A DNA stretch of 64,000 nucleotides. Source: Pseudopedobacter sp037968815. Its GTDB lineage: Bacteria; Bacteroidota; Bacteroidia; Sphingobacteriales; Sphingobacteriaceae. A program made the position numbers and the translations under genes. The DNA lies in assembly GCA_037968815.1 (NCBI GenBank), contig JBBKWF010000001.1, positions 1 through 64,000 of the forward strand, in the 5' to 3' direction. Below the pieces are notes generated by a model. It did not search any database. It was given only the letters and a program-made list of their open reading frames with translations, and was not told the origin of the DNA. Positions 49,570-59,491 of the stretch are shown piece by piece (the stretch's first letter is position 1; every line of letters begins with the position of its first letter).

Positions 49570-51369
49570 ATGTTCATTTGCCCATAGTTTTAGGGACAAT
49601 AAGATCCATATTTTGCGGTAATAACCCCTTTTACTTTGTAGAAATTGGTTGAGTATGAAATTCACCATAGTTTTATCAACTAAACCGTAAATTGATGAGT
49701 CTTTAAGTTCAGTAATTACAAAGTCTTTCAAATCTGTTTTTAACCAGTTTTCTACTGGTATCGAAAAGCCTTTTTTTGGTTGACTTAATAATGCTTTTGG
49801 AATATATTGATAAGCAATTTCTTTCAAAATATACTTTTTCACATTGTTTTTTAGCTTAACGCTTTCCGGAATTTGATTAGCGTATGAAACTAATTCTTTA
49901 TCTAACAGTGCATCTCGGTTTTCTACTCCCCAATACATACAAGTACGGTCTGCTTTCATCAACAAGTCTTCGGGTAAATAATTATTGATGTCAAAAAACA
50001 AAAGTTTATTTAAATCATCCCCATTACTGCTCATTTCCGCAGGAACATCTATAGATGGTCTTATAAGTTTATCAATTTCTTCATTTGTAAAATATGCATT
50101 TACGTTATTATAGAAATCTAGGACTGAATTGGATGATGATAAACTTGATATCTTAGGATGTATAAATTTAAGCAGATTTGTCTTAGGGAGGAATTTAAAA
50201 ACGGGATACCATTTTTTTGCAAAGGTATAGCTTTGATATCCTGCAAAAAGCTCATCACCACCCTCAGATGACAATAGTACTTTAACCTTTTCTTTGGCAA
50301 AATTTACTGCTGCATATAAAGCAATTGCACCACTATCACCCATTGGTTCGTCATAAACTCTACCTATACATTTAATGGTTTCTAATGCCTCTTTTTTTGT
50401 AAGTATATATTCATTATGATTTGTTTTTAGATGCTCAGCTATTTTTCTTGCACTAGCTGATTCGTCTAAATTATCATCTTCAAAACCAATTGTGAAAGTT
50501 TCAATTGGGACTTTACTATTTTCTTGGACAATAGCTGCAGTAGTTGCACTATCAATACCTCCACTTAAAAGTACTCCGAATTTGGCATCGGCAACGGTTC
50601 TTGATAAAATAGAGTGCTTTAGTAATTCGTGGCTTTTTTTAATGATTTCATCTTCGTTGGTGCTTTTAAGAAGACTTCCCTGTTCTGGTATTTGCCAAAA
50701 TTTATTTTTAGTTAATTCCTGAGTGGTTAAGTCGAGTTCTAAAATTTCAGCAGGTTTAACCTTTTTAATATTTTTGTAAATTGATGAATGGTTTGGGAAA
50801 TAGCCGTTTTTTAAAAAGAAGGCTAAAGATTTTTTATCAATTGAAAGCTCGATATTATAGCTTTTTAAAGCTTTTATTTCTGATGCAAATGAGAAATGAT
50901 TGTTATTGTAGGAGTAGAATAGGGGTTTTACACCTAGGTTATCACGAGCGATAATTATCTTGTTTTCTATCTTATCATAAATACAAAATGCAAAAACTCC
51001 GTTGATGATATTTAAAGTTTCTTTGCCCCAAGTAATATAACAAGCTAAAAGAACTTCGGTATCAGAATTTGAACGGAAACTATAGTTTAATGCAGTTAGT
51101 TTTTCTCGTAATATTTTATAATTATAGATTGTACCGTTAAAAATTAGGACATAATTCCCACAAGTGCTAACCATGGGCTGTTGCCCATTTACCGAGGTGT
51201 CAATAATAGCTAACCTTCTACTGGATAGTCCAATGGTGTGATTACTATTGGTGTTGTAAAAGTCTCCATTATAATCAGTCCCTCTATGCGAAAGCTGTAA
51301 TGAAGCATCTTTGAGTGTTGCTAAACTTGTGTTTTTCTTGAAGTCAATAAAGCCTGTTATACCACACAT
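49555..51369 (-). CDS. AsnB-type glutamine-dependent amidotransferase (asparagine synthase family)
   Basis: 604 aa. N-terminal class II glutaminase with nucleophile Cys2 (MCGITGFIDF) and SHRGTDYNGDF. C-terminal ATP-pyrophosphatase domain with the PP-loop GVLLSGGIDSATTAA (~255-269). Many members sit in polysaccharide loci and amidate sugar uronic acids rather than aspartate (WbpS type). Here the ATG abuts the stop of the PorU-like gene with zero spacing (TAAATG), so it is the second gene of that operon. Sugar amidation is at least as likely as asparagine synthesis. Confidence 0.9.
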   Translation of the reverse strand: MCGITGFIDFKKNTSLATLKDASLQLSHRGTDYNGDFYNTNSNHTIGLSSRRLAIIDTSVNGQQPMVSTCGNYVLIFNGTIYNYKILREKLTALNYSFRSNSDTEVLLACYITWGKETLNIINGVFAFCIYDKIENKIIIARDNLGVKPLFYSYNNNHFSFASEIKALKSYNIELSIDKKSLAFFLKNGYFPNHSSIYKNIKKVKPAEILELDLTTQELTKNKFWQIPEQGSLLKSTNEDEIIKKSHELLKHSILSRTVADAKFGVLLSGGIDSATTAAIVQENSKVPIETFTIGFEDDNLDESASARKIAEHLKTNHNEYILTKKEALETIKCIGRVYDEPMGDSGAIALYAAVNFAKEKVKVLLSSEGGDELFAGYQSYTFAKKWYPVFKFLPKTNLLKFIHPKISSLSSSNSVLDFYNNVNAYFTNEEIDKLIRPSIDVPAEMSSNGDDLNKLLFFDINNYLPEDLLMKADRTCMYWGVENRDALLDKELVSYANQIPESVKLKNNVKKYILKEIAYQYIPKALLSQPKKGFSIPVENWLKTDLKDFVITELKDSSIYGLVDKTMVNFILNQFLQSKRGYYRKIWILLSLKLWANEHLAKK

Positions 51370-54300
51370 TTATTTCAATAGATAAATTTTTCCAGTTTGG
51401 TTTCTAAAATACTTATCTCCAGTAGTGTTTCTATGTTTAACATCTGTGTTTGCATCTTGAATAAAAACTTTGAAGAAATAAACACCATTTGCTAATCTGT
51501 CTCCAAATTGATCTGTACCATCCCAAGTAAAATCAGAAACATTATTTCCAATTTTAAGGTCGCCTAATTCTTCTTTCAAAACTTCTCTTACCACTTTACC
51601 ACTCATATTACTAATCTGTACTTTGATTTTATCCGGAATTATTTCACCCGTAAGCGTAAAAACAAACTTCATAGCATTCACTACTGGGTTTGGGTAAGGG
51701 TAAAAGTTGGTAATAGTAGATTTGTTAATTACCTCAAAGCTAATTTCATAATCAGAGTTTGCGTTGTAATTACCAGTTTTATCTTTACTTCTCAGCTTCA
51801 GTGTGTATATCCCATCTTCAAGTTTATCGGGTCTATATGCTACTGTTGCGTTATTCTCAGATGCCGAAGTTGCGGGAGTAAAGGTGAGTTTTCCGTCTTT
51901 GTAATAAACTCTTTTATATGGCTCGTCATCTCCCGTTTTTAAGGAAACTTCTAAAACAGTAGTGTCATTAAGCAACAAAAATTGATTTTCGTCTTGTACA
52001 AAAATGGTGATGTTTGGTGTTGGCGAAACAATTTCTCTATTAATAATATGCTTGCCGTCAAAAGTAATATCAATTGACGGTTCTTTATTATCTGCCAAAA
52101 CAGTAAAGTCTTTTCTAACTTGATTGTTGAAGGTGTATGAGTCGTCGTCAGAGTTTGAATCAAATTCCAACCTAATATTATTCTCACCGGTTAAGCCTAA
52201 GGTACCTAAAGAGTATTCAACTAATTCAGTAGTGCTAGGGTCTAAGGGTTTAATTGTTTTGAGCAAGGTCTTAGTTTGATTACGCTGAGGGGTGGTTACA
52301 ACCGCATAAACTTTTATAGAGTCTGATTTGTGTTTTGAAATGTTTTGATAGCCAACTTTCCATGTAACAGAATCACCTTGTTGAACTTGTTCACTATGAA
52401 ACAGATTTGCCAAATCAAGATTAATTGTATTCTCTGGTACCTCCTCATAAGAAACGCTCCAATCCAATAACTGAGCAGGTGTTCTTTTGACGTTATCTGT
52501 TGTAGTAGCTCTTAATTTTAAATAAGGGTATTTATTTGCATCAATATTTGATATTGAAAGCTCATTTTGAGAAGCATTTGAGAGAATAGTCGATTCTTGT
52601 CCATCTTTATCAACAGCTATAACTTGATAGTTTAAAACATCACCACTTTCTTCTCTAAAGTTGAAATTGACTTTCTCCCAACTTTTTGCAGGCCCAATTA
52701 TTTCTGAGTTATAATACCCCGTGTTAAAGAATGGATTATACTCTTTAGCAAGTGAAATATTCTGAGAAGAGGCAGGGACGGTTGAGTTGTAATCTGCTGT
52801 AATCTCTGTGGCCAAACCAGGCGCAGTACCTTTCTCTCCGAAAAACAGATAAGGTTCGCCTGCATTAATGTCATTTATTTTCAAACAACCTAATTTTGCA
52901 AAAGCATCTTTAGCTCTTTGTGGCATTCCTTTTAGGTCTACGTTCCTACCATTAAAGCCAAGTACATAATATCCTTCTGGAACTTTGTTTATATAATTGA
53001 CTAAAGAGTCAACATCTATGTTGTTATTTAAGTCAAAGAAATACTGACCAGTATAGTCTGGGGGATAATTCTGAAAGTTATTTACGCTAGGAAAAGAAAA
53101 ATACCCTCCGGTAAGAGGGTCTAAAGCCACTAGCGTAAAAGAGCTGAAATCATACCCTGCAAACGCTAAACGTCCCGACCAACTACTGAAAAAAGTACGT
53201 TGAGTACTAGTCTGTGCATCATCGCCACGGGTATACAATGTAATTATATGTGTGGTTTTCTCAAATTCAAATTTGTTAGTAGCAGTGTTATAAACAATTG
53301 ACTTGAAAGATGGATTATAGGCTTTTGAATCGCCTTTTTGAGAAAAACCTTCAGCTATATTATCACGAAAAGTAAAGCTACTATATTGCCAATCTCCACC
53401 ATCATCGGTAGACAAATCTAACTTACTCCTCCAATAAAAAGCTTTTCCATTTACGGGGGGGATATTGAAATTAGTTTTAGCAAGTGCATTTGATGTTATT
53501 GAAACTGTTTTTTTCCATGAGCTACTAAAATTTTCAAGTGTATCAATTTCAAATAAATAATTTTTATTTAAGGTAAATAGATCACTTGATTGTACAACTA
53601 ACTCTACCTGTGTATTAGATGTTATAGCATTTTTCTTTGGAAATAGAATGTTAACTCCGTTTCCTGGGAGATAAAGCTTATCTGAATTAGAATTATTTAA
53701 TTCATTTGACTCGTTAAATTTATTATCAGCATCTACAATAACTGTAAACAAATTATCGCCTTGGGCTTGCTTACCGCCAGTTTCTACAGTTATATATACT
53801 GTATCTGTGTTGAAAATAGGCTTAACGGTTTTAAAACCATAGTCTACTGTAGTGTTGTCTTTAAAGGTCCTAGTAAGAGAGATTTTAAGTGAATCATTAA
53901 GCGCTTTCCCTTTGTTTTTAATGATGATTCCGAGTGTTAAAGAATCTAGTGATGTGGAAGGTTTTTCTGAGTTAATAAAAATAGACCCACTTTCTATATA
54001 AAAATCTGGTTTTGGAGCTGAATAAAAAGTTAATGCAGGGTCACCTTGCAAATTGAACTGCCTAGAATGCATTCTGTTTAGAATGTCATTTGGATTTTGG
54101 TATTCCTTAATTGCTCTCGCAAGATTTGAAGCTATAGAGCCTCCATAATTCGTGTTAAATGAGTTTTTATAAAATAATTGTGAATAATTCATTAGATAAC
54201 TCGCAACACCTTCATCTGATGTAGCAATCCAACCAACAGCTCCTCGTTTTGGTTCAAATAAATATTTTTCTCCAATGGTATAACTTAATGTGTTTGGGTT

Positions 54301-56259
54301 TCCAGCTAAACATCCGTTAATCATGTAAGTTAACAAACTATTTGTTGCCAATTCGTTAGGCTCTCCAAAATTAACTTCTGTTGTAAAAGCACTTCCATGC
54401 CCTAAAAATGTTAAAAAGTTTGTGCCTTTATTAATTTCAGAGATTATTTTATCTTGAAGGTTATTGGTGACTGGTAGTGTTACATTCTTTTTAAACAGCG
54501 TTATTTCAGCACCAAAAGATTCCTTTTGAGCAAATTTACCCGCATTGTTTAGATAATTAGCAAAACTATTATTGTCGCTTATATTTCCACCACCACTAAC
54601 ATGTATGATTTTTTTCATTCCAATGTCTTCGGTCTTGCTTTCATAAGTTTTTAGTTTATCTAAATAATCTATAACTTGCTGATTATTAGTAGCGGGAAGT
54701 CGACTAATTGCCAGAATAGGTGCCATATCTGAACCGTAAAGTGGTGCAGAATACATATTATCGGATGGGGGGTACCCAATTGAAGGAACTAAATTTGATT
54801 GTGCTCCTTCTAAGCTCCTTACGGCAGCGTTGCTAATCCCTTTACCTAAGAGAAAAACATATTTTACATTTGAACTGTTGTTTTGCAGGTATTGGACAAA
54901 GTTTCTAAGTGCTAAAGGGTGGTTTAATCCAAAATAAAACTCGTTAAAGATATCATCTGTATAAACTATAAGTGGGGTGTGTCCCGTTTGTGATCTGTAG
55001 GTTTGATACTCTAACGCACTGGTTTCAAGTTTTTTATTTGTGATGATGATAAAGTCGTTTGCTATGTTTTTTTTAACTCCCGTAAAACTAGTAGTCTCAA
55101 GCTTAGGAGTAAGTACATTACTTTCATCAAAAAGATAAAATTTGTTGTTTTGAGAGGGAGAAATTACGAAATCTAAATTAGCTCCTGACTTAAAGCCTGA
55201 GACAATATTACTGTTGGCGAAATCTATTAGAAAAGGGGATGATAAATTACTGTTGGTAAACCTTAATAAGGCTTTATTGGTATAAGACCCGTTAAAACTA
55301 AGAGCACTTAATCCTTGAATATTCAAATTTCTCTCATAATCAAAGCGAAAATAACCAGGTGCTTGATAATCAGTAACAGCACTTAAGTCATCTGGGATAC
55401 TATATTTAACTTTTGTGATATTATTTAAAGAAAAATTTTGCAGTGTTTTAGTTTGTTTAATCATTGAGTAGCTTCTGAAAGTTGAGTCTGAAACACTAAT
55501 GAAAGTTGAGTTTTGGTCTGTTACTTCAAGTTTGTAATGATGGTTTCTTCCAAGTGGATTTGAAGCACTGGCATTAGACCTTCCTATTAAACTAAATGAA
55601 AATTTAAAAGGTGTGCCTGCAACTTGATTGTTGGTGTTTACGTCAAAAACCGAATTTCCACCTTTTGAAATCAGACTTCCTGCTAAGCCTTCTCCTTCAC
55701 GATATTCTGATTCACTAGTTTCTGCCAAAACATAAGCACCTCCATAATACACATAAGGAAATGGATATATACTACTCACACTTACATTAGTTTCTGTTGT
55801 AAGTCCATTTGAGTTTTCATTCGATAAAACCAATCTTTTTCCTAAGTTATCGGCAACTGTTAAAAAGTAAACACTGCTATCAGTATAAAGGCTTGTGTAA
55901 GGATTGGGTTGAAAATTTACGTTTTCATATAATGGTTTGTCAAGCTCACCATCATTCATTTCACCATAAAAAAGAATATAATCAGTTGTGTTAAACTGCA
56001 AATCAGCTTCTCCGTTAATGAAAATTGACTGCTCAATTCCATTTTTATACAGTTTGATGAACTTTGGATTGGTGTTTTCTAAGTTGAAACCTTTATTTTG
56101 TAATAGGTTATAATCAATTTTGAATATACCGTTTTCTCCAATTTTTATTTTAAGATAAGTTTGATCAGTATTTATCCATTCATTACTGTAAAGTTGTTGA
56201 CCAAAACTTAACTTACTAAAAAGTGAAATAAATATAATAAGGCAAAGGTTTTTTAGCAT
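51370..56259 (-). CDS. PorU-like type IX secretion sortase (C25 peptidase family), PorU2 type
   Basis: 1629 aa. Signal peptide MLKNLCLIIFISLFSKLSFGQ. An N-terminal ~380-residue beta-rich region is followed by the gingipain-type C25 domain (~405-765). Its catalytic His is H621 (FLTFLGHGSAF) and its Cys is C650 (YMINGCLAGNP), both intact. A CARDB-like domain follows (~775-880, ESNELNNS). The C-terminus has a FlgD/type A sorting-like domain (YPYPNPVVNAMKF, then DFTWDGTDQFGDRLANGVYFF). PorU sortases cleave the C-terminal signal of secreted cargo and attach cargo to surface glycolipid. This size matches the long PorU2 group. The gene heads an operon with the AsnB-like amidotransferase. Confidence 0.9.
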   Translation of the reverse strand: MLKNLCLIIFISLFSKLSFGQQLYSNEWINTDQTYLKIKIGENGIFKIDYNLLQNKGFNLENTNPKFIKLYKNGIEQSIFINGEADLQFNTTDYILFYGEMNDGELDKPLYENVNFQPNPYTSLYTDSSVYFLTVADNLGKRLVLSNENSNGLTTETNVSVSSIYPFPYVYYGGAYVLAETSESEYREGEGLAGSLISKGGNSVFDVNTNNQVAGTPFKFSFSLIGRSNASASNPLGRNHHYKLEVTDQNSTFISVSDSTFRSYSMIKQTKTLQNFSLNNITKVKYSIPDDLSAVTDYQAPGYFRFDYERNLNIQGLSALSFNGSYTNKALLRFTNSNLSSPFLIDFANSNIVSGFKSGANLDFVISPSQNNKFYLFDESNVLTPKLETTSFTGVKKNIANDFIIITNKKLETSALEYQTYRSQTGHTPLIVYTDDIFNEFYFGLNHPLALRNFVQYLQNNSSNVKYVFLLGKGISNAAVRSLEGAQSNLVPSIGYPPSDNMYSAPLYGSDMAPILAISRLPATNNQQVIDYLDKLKTYESKTEDIGMKKIIHVSGGGNISDNNSFANYLNNAGKFAQKESFGAEITLFKKNVTLPVTNNLQDKIISEINKGTNFLTFLGHGSAFTTEVNFGEPNELATNSLLTYMINGCLAGNPNTLSYTIGEKYLFEPKRGAVGWIATSDEGVASYLMNYSQLFYKNSFNTNYGGSIASNLARAIKEYQNPNDILNRMHSRQFNLQGDPALTFYSAPKPDFYIESGSIFINSEKPSTSLDSLTLGIIIKNKGKALNDSLKISLTRTFKDNTTVDYGFKTVKPIFNTDTVYITVETGGKQAQGDNLFTVIVDADNKFNESNELNNSNSDKLYLPGNGVNILFPKKNAITSNTQVELVVQSSDLFTLNKNYLFEIDTLENFSSSWKKTVSITSNALAKTNFNIPPVNGKAFYWRSKLDLSTDDGGDWQYSSFTFRDNIAEGFSQKGDSKAYNPSFKSIVYNTATNKFEFEKTTHIITLYTRGDDAQTSTQRTFFSSWSGRLAFAGYDFSSFTLVALDPLTGGYFSFPSVNNFQNYPPDYTGQYFFDLNNNIDVDSLVNYINKVPEGYYVLGFNGRNVDLKGMPQRAKDAFAKLGCLKINDINAGEPYLFFGEKGTAPGLATEITADYNSTVPASSQNISLAKEYNPFFNTGYYNSEIIGPAKSWEKVNFNFREESGDVLNYQVIAVDKDGQESTILSNASQNELSISNIDANKYPYLKLRATTTDNVKRTPAQLLDWSVSYEEVPENTINLDLANLFHSEQVQQGDSVTWKVGYQNISKHKSDSIKVYAVVTTPQRNQTKTLLKTIKPLDPSTTELVEYSLGTLGLTGENNIRLEFDSNSDDDSYTFNNQVRKDFTVLADNKEPSIDITFDGKHIINREIVSPTPNITIFVQDENQFLLLNDTTVLEVSLKTGDDEPYKRVYYKDGKLTFTPATSASENNATVAYRPDKLEDGIYTLKLRSKDKTGNYNANSDYEISFEVINKSTITNFYPYPNPVVNAMKFVFTLTGEIIPDKIKVQISNMSGKVVREVLKEELGDLKIGNNVSDFTWDGTDQFGDRLANGVYFFKVFIQDANTDVKHRNTTGDKYFRNQTGKIYLLK

Positions 56260-56307
56260 TTTATAAAAATAGAATTTATTATTTAGTTTTTACGTAATTT
56301 GAACGCA

Positions 56308-57450
56308 ATGATTAAAGATGGTTATGTACTTGTTATTCCTTCATGGTTCCCTAGTAAGGTCGACTTATTTAATGGAGACTTCAATCAAAGAACTGTTAAG
56401 GCATTATCATTAAATCTAAATCAAGTAGTTGTTTACGTGGTTCCTGACAAAACAATTAAAGGTCTCAAGATAGAAAGGGAAGCAGAAGGAAATATAATTA
56501 CAATTAGAGGTTACTTTACTAAATCTACATTTAAAATCATTGATTTTTTTAGATACTTCATCATCTACCATAAGTTAATACATAGCGTAATTAAAGAGAA
56601 TGGCAAACCTCTTTATTTACATACCTATGTCTTTTTCCCCGCTGGTATAGTCAGCTTTTATTTTGCTAAAAGATTAAAACTTAAAAATGTATTAACAGAA
56701 CACTGGTCTATAATTTACCCTGATAACGAATACTCCATTTCAAAGCGTAATATTTTTTTTAGAGCATTTTTAAAACGTTTAATCCGTTCTTTTGATTTGA
56801 TTTTCCCTGTTGTTAACGCCTTAAAGGACGCAGTCTGCATTTGGGCACCAAATGTTAAAAATGTTGTAATTCCAAACGTTGTGAACACGCATTTATTTTC
56901 ATTTAATGATGAAAATAAATATGATGAGTTAACATTTATACATGTTTCTTGCTTGGAAGCTCATAAAAACCCTTTAGGTATACTTGAAGCATTTGAATCT
57001 AAGGCTTTGATGAAAAAGAGGGTGAGTTTGAAGTTAATTGGACCTATTAGAGAGGAGTTACTGGATAAAGTCAACGGATCATTATCTTTAAAAAGTAGAG
57101 TTGAATTTTTGGGAGAAGTACCCAATAGTGAGGTAGCTAAAATTATGAAAAAGTCACATGTGCTGGTAATGAATAGTTTTTATGAAAGTCAGCCTTGTGT
57201 TATACTTGAAGCGCTATGTTGTGGTTTGCCGATTGTTAGTACAGATGTTGGCGGAATTTCTGAAGTGGTTAATAATGATAATGGTGTTTTATTTAAGCAA
57301 GGAGAACTGACTTCTGCATTAGAAAAAATGATTGCAACTTACTCAGGCTTTAACAAAAAAAATATTTCAGAAAATGCAATAAAAAAGTTTAGTGAAAAGG
57401 CGGTATCTGCTCAGGTTATTACAGCATTAAAGCATCAAAAAATCATATAA
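56308..57450 (+). CDS. Glycosyltransferase family 4 (GT-B)
   Basis: 380 aa from the ATG at 56308; a TTG at 56299 is also in frame. N-terminal Rossmann half with IPSWFPSKVDLFNGDFNQRT. The C-terminal half carries the GT4 donor site: FIHVSCLEAHKNPLGILEAF, VEFLGEVPNSEVAKIMKKSH, and the E-x7-E motif ESQPCVILEALCCGLPIVST. It uses a nucleotide-sugar donor, probably in surface polysaccharide synthesis. It is divergent from the PorU-like gene with a 48-bp gap. Confidence 0.92.
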   Translation: MIKDGYVLVIPSWFPSKVDLFNGDFNQRTVKALSLNLNQVVVYVVPDKTIKGLKIEREAEGNIITIRGYFTKSTFKIIDFFRYFIIYHKLIHSVIKENGKPLYLHTYVFFPAGIVSFYFAKRLKLKNVLTEHWSIIYPDNEYSISKRNIFFRAFLKRLIRSFDLIFPVVNALKDAVCIWAPNVKNVVIPNVVNTHLFSFNDENKYDELTFIHVSCLEAHKNPLGILEAFESKALMKKRVSLKLIGPIREELLDKVNGSLSLKSRVEFLGEVPNSEVAKIMKKSHVLVMNSFYESQPCVILEALCCGLPIVSTDVGGISEVVNNDNGVLFKQGELTSALEKMIATYSGFNKKNISENAIKKFSEKAVSAQVITALKHQKII

Positions 57451-57590
57451 ATTTCTTTTAACAATATTAGCAAATTAGAAGTTGCACTTTTGTTATAAAT
57501 TATACTTGTTTTAAAATTGTAGGGGAGAGTTAGAGCATAGTTAAAATGTACCTAAATTTCCAAAGTAGGTTTTTACACGTGAGAAGCTTT

Positions 57591-58544
57591 TTATATTGAT
57601 GTTTGCTTAATCCTTTTAATAAAGATATGAGGTAAAGTACATGCAATTAACTTAAGGTAAGTTTGCCACACCAAAGGATTGTAAAATAAGCTTCTGGAAA
57701 AGTGTTTAGCAGCGTCTGATTTCTTGTTTTTTTTCAAATGGATAGAGCCAATTCTTAGATGATAATTTGCTAATTTTTTTTTCTTTGAAATATTAGTGAT
57801 GCTTTCTACTTCTCTAATGTTAGCATCAGTAATGGTGAAGTTGTTGAGTATAATCTGATCAGATACTTTTTTTAATCTTTTTACTCTATTACTATTCAAA
57901 TTAGAGATTGAACTAGGAACTAATCTATAAGCTAACAAACTCTCCGGTAGGTTGAAAAAATCGCCATAAACTGATAATCTGTTAAATAAAATTCTGTCCT
58001 CAAAATGCTGAAAAATTTCTTCTGGATATTGTTGACCAATAAAAAACGCCGACTTTTTAAATATTGCAACGCTGTGTACAATTTCTACATCAGGTAATTT
58101 TCCTTTAATAGTTTCATTATCAGTAGCAAAGTTAGATGTGTAAAGAAATTGGCCATTTACATCCAAAAAGTCAACATTAGAACCTGCTAAAACGCAACTT
58201 GGGTTTGTTAACATAAAATCAAGTTGCTTCTGTAGGCGCTCAGGGTAAGCGATATCATCTGCATCCATCCGGACAATATACTCGGCCTTTGCTATTGAAA
58301 TACCAGTATTCAGTGATTTTGATAAACCTCTATTTTCTTGGTTAATAAGTACAATGCGTTTATCGTTATAGGTTTTAATAATACTTAAAGAATTGTCTGT
58401 AGAGCCATCATTAATAATTATAAATTCGAAATTATGATATGTCTGATTTAATATACTCTCTATTGACTCCTTTAAAAAAAGTTCAGCGTTATACACTGAC
58501 ATCACAACACTTAAAAAACCTCGATTGTGATCTACTTTTTCCAT
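57591..58544 (-). CDS. Glycosyltransferase family 2 (GT-A)
   Basis: 317 aa. LSVVMSVYNAELFLKESIES at ~11-30, NDGSTDNSL for nucleotide binding, and the metal-binding DxD as RMDADDIA (~93-100). The C-terminal ~90 residues are Lys-rich and helical (KKKKLANYHLRIGSIHLKKN). It is inverting, cytoplasmic. Its start overlaps the end of the neighbouring gene by 13 bp, so it is last in a minus-strand operon of glycan genes starting at 62923. Confidence 0.93.
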   Translation of the reverse strand: MEKVDHNRGFLSVVMSVYNAELFLKESIESILNQTYHNFEFIIINDGSTDNSLSIIKTYNDKRIVLINQENRGLSKSLNTGISIAKAEYIVRMDADDIAYPERLQKQLDFMLTNPSCVLAGSNVDFLDVNGQFLYTSNFATDNETIKGKLPDVEIVHSVAIFKKSAFFIGQQYPEEIFQHFEDRILFNRLSVYGDFFNLPESLLAYRLVPSSISNLNSNRVKRLKKVSDQIILNNFTITDANIREVESITNISKKKKLANYHLRIGSIHLKKNKKSDAAKHFSRSLFYNPLVWQTYLKLIACTLPHIFIKRIKQTSI

Positions 58545-59491
58545 TGCGAGATTTTAACCGGATGTATATATAGTGTGTCCTCAGGAAAATTTTCGTTTAA
58601 AGTAGATAAAGAGGAATTAAATTTTTCACTAAACTCTTGAACATCAGTTTTACTCCAATACGTTTCTCCTTTATGGCTTAAACTATCCTCAGACACGACT
58701 TTTGATGATGAAAACAGTAATGCAGTCGGTAAAGCAATCTCTACGAATAAGTGTAATGACGCTAATGCGCCACTATAGTTGATAAACTTATTGATGTTTT
58801 TATGTGGTATGATGCAAATATCTGAGTAAGAGCCAATTAATGGGTATTTTAGTTTTTCGTTTGTAACAATATACTTTAGGTTGCTAAAAAACAATCTAAA
58901 TCTATAATATCTATTCCTTAACTCTTCTTTTGTATTTATCTTTTTAAAAAGTGGACTAATCAATAGCTTTATATAAGATAATGAGTTTGTGAAGTTTAAA
59001 CCATGAGCTGATAATAAATCTTTTGCTTGATTATAGCTAGGTAGTATTTTTGATACTTCTATACCTAACTGTTTTATGTTGAAATTTAAAGCATATTTTT
59101 CTTTCCCCCAAAAAGGAGCATAAGGTCTTGAAGGACGAGTTTCTTTTAAATCATTTAATAAAAAAGGTCCAGGGATAAAGGCCGTATCTTCATTCACTTT
59201 AAAAAAATCAGTATAATTGTTTTCATCAATTTTTGGGTTCAGATATAGATCATCTGCAATTATAAAATAATGCTTATAGCCTTTTTGCTTTAACCTGTCT
59301 AATGCATAAGCGAGGTAACCCTGAAAATAGAACGAATTCTCATATACACTTATAACATCTTTCCTGTCTCCATTGTAAAACGGCATAACATACCATACGT
59401 TGGTAAATCTTGAGCCATATATTTCATCTAAAGAGAGTAAGTTCTTTTCGTAATTATGGTTAAACAATATGATTAACGCTACATCGCTCAT
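58532..59491 (-). CDS. Unknown glycan-locus protein, possible glycosyltransferase
   Basis: 319 aa. The N-terminus ALIILFNHNYEKNLLSLDEI and a central YKHYFIIADDLYLNPKID suggest a Rossmann-like sheet with a DD metal motif, as in GT-A enzymes. The rest (QFITAF-free, aromatic-rich) matches nothing I know. It has no signal peptide. The start is fused to the flippase stop (TAAATG) and its end overlaps the GT2 gene, so it is embedded in the operon. Its role in the same glycan pathway is supported by position only. Confidence 0.65.
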   Translation of the reverse strand: MSDVALIILFNHNYEKNLLSLDEIYGSRFTNVWYVMPFYNGDRKDVISVYENSFYFQGYLAYALDRLKQKGYKHYFIIADDLYLNPKIDENNYTDFFKVNEDTAFIPGPFLLNDLKETRPSRPYAPFWGKEKYALNFNIKQLGIEVSKILPSYNQAKDLLSAHGLNFTNSLSYIKLLISPLFKKINTKEELRNRYYRFRLFFSNLKYIVTNEKLKYPLIGSYSDICIIPHKNINKFINYSGALASLHLFVEIALPTALLFSSSKVVSEDSLSHKGETYWSKTDVQEFSEKFNSSLSTLNENFPEDTLYIHPVKISQWKK

